DNA from: Cellvibrio sp.
GTDB taxonomy: Bacteria > Pseudomonadota > Gammaproteobacteria > Pseudomonadales > Cellvibrionaceae
Assembly (NCBI GenBank): GCA_021323495.1
Contig: JAJQJO010000112.1
Span: 1 to 9,744 of the forward strand
Reading direction: 5' to 3'
DNA length: 9,744 nt
The translations under genes and the position numbers were made by a program. The notes beneath the pieces are model-generated. The model was not told where the DNA came from. It saw only the letters and a program-made list of their open reading frames with translations, and did not search any database. Positions within the stretch are counted from its first letter, which is position 1. Every line of letters begins with the position of its first letter. Shown here one piece after another: positions 6,388-9,744 of this stretch.

Positions 6388-6405
6388 AGCAAACAGGTTT
6401 GGCGC

Positions 6406-6414
6406 TGCTATACT
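6406..6414 (+). promoter_or_regulatory. Extended -10 promoter for the cupin-like gene
   Basis: TGCTATACT matches the extended -10 pattern TGnTATAAT with one mismatch. No -35 hexamer is recognisable at the right distance, as expected for an extended -10 or activator-dependent promoter. Transcription would begin near 6421, giving a leader of about 27 bases before the ATG at 6448. Confidence 0.5.
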
Positions 6415-6447
6415 CGCGCTTATTTCCATAGCTGGCACCAATTGCTT

Positions 6448-7491
6448 ATGACTCACACCTCAACTGACCATGCCGCGTTAACGAATAACGCATCCGCTAT
6501 TTCCGAATGGCACAATGTCGACAAGGCTACCTTTGAAGAAATAATAGCACCCCGCTATCAACCTGCCGTATTGCGCGGCTTCATCCGCGATTGGCCTGCA
6601 GTTGCGGCTGGCATCGCATCGCCATACAGTATGGTTGATTATTTGCGCAGCTTTGATGTTGGCAGCCAGGTGGAAAGCTTTGTAGGTGCGCCTGAAATCA
6701 ATGGTCGTTTTTTTTACACCCCGGACTTGAAACAATTAAATTTTCGCCGCACCCGCGACCTTTTCAGCTTCGCGCTTGAGCGCCTGGTCGCAGCATTGAA
6801 TCATCCGAACCCACCGGCGCTTTATATGGGCTCCACTTCACTTGCAGCCTGCCTACCCGCTTTTCTCCAGCACAACCGCAATCCGGTCCTGGATGCCAGT
6901 GTTATTCCCAACATTTGGATTGGCAACCGCAGCATCATAGCCCCGCATTTTGATATGTCGGACAACATCGCCTGCGTGGTCAGTGGTCACCGCCGCTTCA
7001 CTCTGTTTCCACCAGAACAAGTAACCAACCTGTACGTCGGGCCTATTGATTTCACCCTCGCCGGCCAACCCGCCAGTATGGTTAACCTGGCAGCACCGGA
7101 TCTGGAAAAATATCCACGCTTTACCCAGGCACTGGCTGCAGCCCAGGTGGCCACTCTCGAACCGGGCGATGCGATCTATATCCCCACCATGTGGTGGCAC
7201 CATGTAGAGGCATTGGATAATTTCAATGTGCTGGTAAATTACTGGTGGGATCCGTCCTACGCGTTGCAAGGCTCCCCCTTCGAATGCCTGGTGCATGCGC
7301 TGCTCACCATCCGCAGCATCCCACCCGAGCGGCGCAAGGCCTGGCGAGCAATGTTTGATCACTATATTTTTGATGCCGATGAGAACACCCACGCACATCT
7401 TCCGCTCGGGAGCCGCCGCGCATTGGGCGAGCTCACCCCGGAACTTGCGCGCTATCTCAATAGTTTTTTAACTAGCTCGATGAAACCTTAA
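6448..7491 (+). CDS. Cupin-like (JmjC-type) Fe(II)/2-oxoglutarate dioxygenase-family protein
   Basis: The 347-residue cytosolic protein belongs to the cupin_8/JmjC-like family related to the asparaginyl hydroxylase FIH. After an N-terminal segment with PAVLRGFIRDWPA (39-51), the core runs from NIWIGN (155-160) to the metal motif H167-x-D169 (in PHFDMSDN). It continues through GHRRFTLFPPEQVTNLYVGP (180-199), PGDAIYIPTMWWHHVEAL (239-256), which supplies the distal iron His (251 or 252), and FNVLVNYWW (259-267). All three metal ligands are present, so an active iron enzyme is plausible; the substrate is unknown. In related bacteria such genes often lie beside TonB-dependent receptors or tryptophan-halogenase-like genes, neither of which is here. 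ATG 6448 is preferred over TTG 6442; neither has a clear ribosome binding site. It is divergent from the AraC-type regulator and converges on the small lipoprotein gene, whose 3' end overlaps its probable terminator. Confidence 0.88.
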   Translation: MTHTSTDHAALTNNASAISEWHNVDKATFEEIIAPRYQPAVLRGFIRDWPAVAAGIASPYSMVDYLRSFDVGSQVESFVGAPEINGRFFYTPDLKQLNFRRTRDLFSFALERLVAALNHPNPPALYMGSTSLAACLPAFLQHNRNPVLDASVIPNIWIGNRSIIAPHFDMSDNIACVVSGHRRFTLFPPEQVTNLYVGPIDFTLAGQPASMVNLAAPDLEKYPRFTQALAAAQVATLEPGDAIYIPTMWWHHVEALDNFNVLVNYWWDPSYALQGSPFECLVHALLTIRSIPPERRKAWRAMFDHYIFDADENTHAHLPLGSRRALGELTPELARYLNSFLTSSMKP

Positions 7492-7503
7492 GCGCAATGA
7501 CTC

Positions 7504-7537
7504 TGCGAGGCACTATTTAAATACGCAGTGCTTCGCA
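7504..7537 (+). terminator. Hairpin after the cupin-like gene, inside the convergent gene's 3' end
   Basis: TGCGAGGCACT (7504-7514) pairs with AGTGCTTCGCA (7527-7537) in an 11-bp stem with one G-T pair and a 12-base loop. It is followed on the plus strand by TAGTCTTTTG. It begins 13 bases after the cupin-gene stop codon. Its right arm is coding sequence for the last residues of the DUF3012-type lipoprotein on the other strand. Confidence 0.55.
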
Positions 7538-7692
7538 TAGTCTTTTGCTTCGTTGATAGTGAGCTCGCCCTTGGGTTTCTCCTCGATAACTGCACACCAC
7601 TCAGGGCTGCCGACTTCGGGTGCGCAGGCGGATACTAGGGGAATCAGGGTAACAACTGACAGCAACTTAACCATTCTTAAAAAAGTGCGCAT
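7513..7692 (-). CDS. Tiny DUF3012-type lipoprotein (59 aa)
   Basis: This is a 59-residue lipoprotein, easily missed because of its size. The signal peptide (basic MRTFLRMVK, then LLSVVTLIPLVSA) ends in lipobox LVSAC with Cys23 as the lipidated residue. The mature part is only 37 residues and carries the conserved pattern CAPEVGSPEWC (23-33), EKPKGELTINEAKDYAKHC (38-56) and a final VFK. I recognise this as the DUF3012 family of small proteobacterial lipoproteins of unknown function. Mature Cys33 and Cys56 could form a disulfide. The ATG at 7692 has only a weak GGA 6 bases upstream. The Met at codon 7 (7674) is an alternative and would leave a shorter but workable signal peptide. The gene lies between the chitinase (same strand, with a terminator between) and the convergent cupin-like gene, so it has its own promoter, possibly within AT-rich bases 7694-7712. 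Confidence 0.85.
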   Translation of the reverse strand: MRTFLRMVKLLSVVTLIPLVSACAPEVGSPEWCAVIEEKPKGELTINEAKDYAKHCVFK

Positions 7693-7798
7693 AAAAAATC
7701 CGATTATTAATATTATGGGCGCGCCGCTTGCCCGGCAGGCGCACTGAATCCGTCAGGTGAATTCACGGGGCAAGGATAGCAGAGGCTACCCCCAATAA

Positions 7799-7828
7799 AA
7801 AACGCCCACGGATAAACGCGGGCGTTTT
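7799..7828 (-). terminator. Intrinsic terminator of the chitinase gene
   Basis: AAAACGCCC (7799-7807) and GGGCGTTTT (7820-7828) make a perfect 9-bp stem with a 12-base loop. On the minus strand the stem is followed by a run of six T (GGGCGTTTTTTATT), a textbook intrinsic terminator 41 bases after the chitinase stop. It separates the chitinase transcript from the small lipoprotein gene downstream. Confidence 0.9.
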
Positions 7829-7868
7829 CGGACTTGCGGCACAGGCGCAGGGCCTGAGAGTGTTGCGG

Positions 7869-9515
7869 TTAGGGTAATGCTTTTAAATGGTTCCCAACCG
7901 GTACCGAGAAGATGCGGCCATCTTTCACATCCCAGTTGATCGACCAGGTCATTACACCGCGGAAATCTCCGTAAGCAGCGAGCGGAACATTGGTTCCACA
8001 ACTGGTACGCAATGCCAAACAACTCACTGCCCTGTTGATATCCGCCGTCGTCGCCTGACCGGAACCGGCTGCGCGTGGACCAGAAGGAAGACCGAGAGCC
8101 ACCTGATCAGGACGCAGGCCTCTGAAGTTGCCCGCAGTACCGTTTGCCAGCGGAAAACCTTCGATCAACATACGCGCTGACGCTACCATCATATCCACCG
8201 TACCGGCTTGATAGGCTTGCGCCGCATATGGAGTTGCCAATCCGCCGTTGTTGTAGAGCTGCACGTGCAACAGATCCAGTTCATTGCGCAGTTGGTCGAT
8301 CATCGGCAAGTAAGCTCCCCAGATGCCGGTGTAAGCCACATAACCACCTTGCACATAAGGATGCTCGGGAGCCATCGAGAGATAAAGGTCAGGGTACATG
8401 GCGTTGAGTTGTTTGATCGCCGACACCATATTGCTGATCACTGGTGCACCGTGCATCACACCGGCACCGCTTTCCAGATCGATATCCACACCATCAAAAC
8501 CATACTCGTTGATAATCGCCGCTGTGCTGTTGACGAAGTTGGCGAGGTGCGTGGAGTTGTTCAACGTCACTGTGCCTTTTTCACCGCCATAAGAAAGGAC
8601 AATATTTTTACCTTGCGCGCGCTTGGCTGCGACATCCTGGATAAATTGCGCCTTGTTCAATGCGGGGTCGAGGCGGAACTCCACACTGCCATTACCGGCA
8701 TCATCAACAAAGGCGATCACAATCACATCCCAGGCTGCATCCACATCGGCCAAACGGATTACACCGCTGCCGTTATCAAAGTTGTGCCAATAACCCACCA
8801 ATGCATGTTTTGGCAGTGCAGCTGCATCGCCAGGAACGCGGCTATTACCGCTGACGCTGGATGATGAACGGCTGCTGATACTGCTGGAAGATCTTGAAGA
8901 AGGCGCAACCGAAGAAGATGAAACCGGCACACTGCTGGAAGCGGCACCACAGGACTTCACCAATTCCCACGCCTGTTGCCAATGCGCACCAGTACCGGGG
9001 GCATAAGCCCAGGCGGCGGTAGAGCCGCACCAACCGGCAACCGTACAGCGATATTCACTACCGGCATTTTGCACTAATTGCCCAGCCGCATAATTAGTAC
9101 CTGCGACATATTGTGGCGATGCGCAGTTGCCGCCCGCAATAGATGAACTGGAGGGTGCAAGCGAGCTGGAAGATTTGGAGCTGGGTGCAACACTGCTCGG
9201 CGTTGATGAGGATGATGGCGTTGAGCTTTTTGATGATGATGACACGCCACCATCACAAGCACCCAGCAATGCCCATTCCTGCCACTGACCAGAATAGCTC
9301 GCAGGGCTGTGGCCTTGCGACCACCAGTTGGCTTTATAAGCTTTTCCCGTTTCTTGCACCTGGGTGCCACCGCCGTAAGCGGCGGTGCTATTCCACACTG
9401 GCAAGCCGGAACAATTAACTGCAAGCGCACTGGTTGATAAGCCGCTCACGCACAGCGCGGCAAGTGCTAACACATAATTCTTTGCTACAGTTTTCGTCGC
9501 TCTCGTATTTTTCAT
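7869..9515 (-). CDS. Secreted GH18 chitinase with two CBM5/12 modules
   Basis: This 548-residue extracellular enzyme hydrolyses the beta-1,4 links of chitin with retention. Order: signal peptide (1-32, ending TSALA); first chitin-binding module (about 33-87) with W41, W64-W65, W78, W81 and end cysteines C35/C87; poly-serine linker (91-126); second module (about 130-190), with C131/C189 and an extra pair C157/C163; second serine linker (192-224); GH18 barrel (about 233-548). The barrel has the strand-3 motif LSYGGEKG (307-314) and the catalytic FDGVDIDLE (340-348). D341, D344, D346 and acid E348 are all present. MAPE (381-384), QLYNN (419-423) and SINWD (525-529) complete the substrate site. 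The pattern resembles the ChiC/ChiD-type bacterial GH18 group. The frame stays open to 9677, but GAGG (9521-9524) and the signal peptide fix the start at ATG 9515. It stands alone, with its own terminator. Serine linkers like these are typical of Cellvibrio and Saccharophagus secreted enzymes. Confidence 0.95.
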   Translation of the reverse strand: MKNTRATKTVAKNYVLALAALCVSGLSTSALAVNCSGLPVWNSTAAYGGGTQVQETGKAYKANWWSQGHSPASYSGQWQEWALLGACDGGVSSSSKSSTPSSSSTPSSVAPSSKSSSSLAPSSSSIAGGNCASPQYVAGTNYAAGQLVQNAGSEYRCTVAGWCGSTAAWAYAPGTGAHWQQAWELVKSCGAASSSVPVSSSSVAPSSRSSSSISSRSSSSVSGNSRVPGDAAALPKHALVGYWHNFDNGSGVIRLADVDAAWDVIVIAFVDDAGNGSVEFRLDPALNKAQFIQDVAAKRAQGKNIVLSYGGEKGTVTLNNSTHLANFVNSTAAIINEYGFDGVDIDLESGAGVMHGAPVISNMVSAIKQLNAMYPDLYLSMAPEHPYVQGGYVAYTGIWGAYLPMIDQLRNELDLLHVQLYNNGGLATPYAAQAYQAGTVDMMVASARMLIEGFPLANGTAGNFRGLRPDQVALGLPSGPRAAGSGQATTADINRAVSCLALRTSCGTNVPLAAYGDFRGVMTWSINWDVKDGRIFSVPVGNHLKALP

Positions 9516-9518
9516 AAT

Positions 9519-9524
9519 CCCCTC
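9519..9524 (-). promoter_or_regulatory. Ribosome binding site of the chitinase gene
   Basis: GAGGGG on the minus strand lies just upstream of the ATG at 9515, with the GAGG core 5 bases away. It selects the start that immediately precedes the signal peptide, rather than any of the upstream non-ATG codons in the same frame. Confidence 0.65.
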
Positions 9525-9561
9525 ACTCTCTTTGCATTTTTTGGACAAAAGGATTCCGTAA

Positions 9562-9579
9562 AGAAATTGAATAATTTCT
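9562..9579. promoter_or_regulatory. AT-rich inverted repeat upstream of chitinase, possible operator
   Basis: AGAAATT (9562-9568) and AATTTCT (9573-9579) are perfect 7-bp arms around GAAT, 46 bases before the chitinase ATG. The position suits an operator or a 5'-leader hairpin. The rest of the 9516-9744 region shows no clear promoter hexamers and no gene. It also contains an 11-base palindrome, ACCGGCCCGGT (9647-9657). Confidence 0.35.
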
Positions 9580-9744
9580 CTGGATTTTTTTGGGTTGATA
9601 TTTTTCGGGCGCCCCGTGGATCTGGATTGTCGTACGCTGGGGAAACACCGGCCCGGTAAGTTACAAGCTCCTTGCAACCGCCATCATTTGATCACTTTCA
9701 TCCGGGTCGCCTGCCCCGATTTATATTGATTATTATTGTTTAGC

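Noticed and set aside
6853..7398. 181-codon open frame on the minus strand
   Set aside because: It is antisense to the cupin-like gene, which has clear family motifs; the antisense product has none.
8208..8864. 218-codon open frame on the plus strand
   Set aside because: It lies entirely antisense to the GH18 catalytic domain. The His/Ile/Arg-rich product is an artefact of the codon bias of the real gene.
9516..9677. N-terminal extension of the chitinase to a TTG at 9677
   Set aside because: The extension would put 54 polar residues before a normal signal peptide and has no ribosome binding site, while GAGG precedes the ATG at 9515.
9590..9730. Possible cyclic-di-GMP (GEMM) or other riboswitch upstream of the chitinase
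   Set aside because: The minus strand has scattered purine-rich and GC-rich pieces, but the conserved ACGCAAAGCC-type core and matching stems are absent.

Overview
The window most likely comes from a free-living, polysaccharide-degrading gammaproteobacterium, with Cellvibrio or a close relative (Cellvibrionaceae) as the best guess. This is inferred from three things: a secreted GH18 chitinase with two chitin-binding modules joined by long poly-serine linkers, a Pseudomonas-type azurin, and a JmjC-like cupin protein of the kind common in these carbohydrate scavengers. No rRNA, tRNA, transposase, integrase, phage gene or CRISPR array was found. Gene order looks chromosomal and mostly monocistronic.

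Layout. Positions 1-3475 carry four minus-strand genes: a 64-residue membrane protein (104-298), azurin (453-905), a secreted protein with a PEP-CTERM-like C-terminal sorting signal (1244-1969) and a secreted cysteine-paired protein resembling the DUF6748 type (2456-3475). They are separated by AT-rich spacers of 154-486 bases, and a strong symmetric terminator lies at 2343-2376. Positions 3807-4970 carry two plus-strand genes: a phosphinothricin-type GNAT acetyltransferase and a META-domain lipoprotein. The lipoprotein gene converges on a membrane-anchored AraC-type regulator (5036-6184, minus), and the two share a bidirectional terminator at 4993-5027. The regulator is divergent from the cupin/JmjC-like gene (6448-7491, plus); their shared spacer holds an extended -10 promoter and a perfect GC palindrome. 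The cupin gene converges on a tiny DUF3012-type lipoprotein gene (7513-7692, minus; 59 residues). The two-CBM GH18 chitinase (7869-9515, minus) follows, with its terminator at 7799-7828 and its 5' region running to the window edge.

Most products are exported or envelope-associated: periplasmic azurin, two lipoproteins, two Sec-secreted proteins of unknown role, an inner-membrane regulator and an extracellular chitinase. No multi-gene pathway is visible. The clearest functional pairing is the divergent AraC-type regulator with the cupin-like protein. No wholly new multi-gene system can be demonstrated from this sequence. The best leads are the DUF6748-like protein with three C-x4-C motifs, the PEP-CTERM-like protein whose sorting machinery is not in view, the araC/cupin control region, and a symmetric terminator that has no plus-strand gene in front of it.
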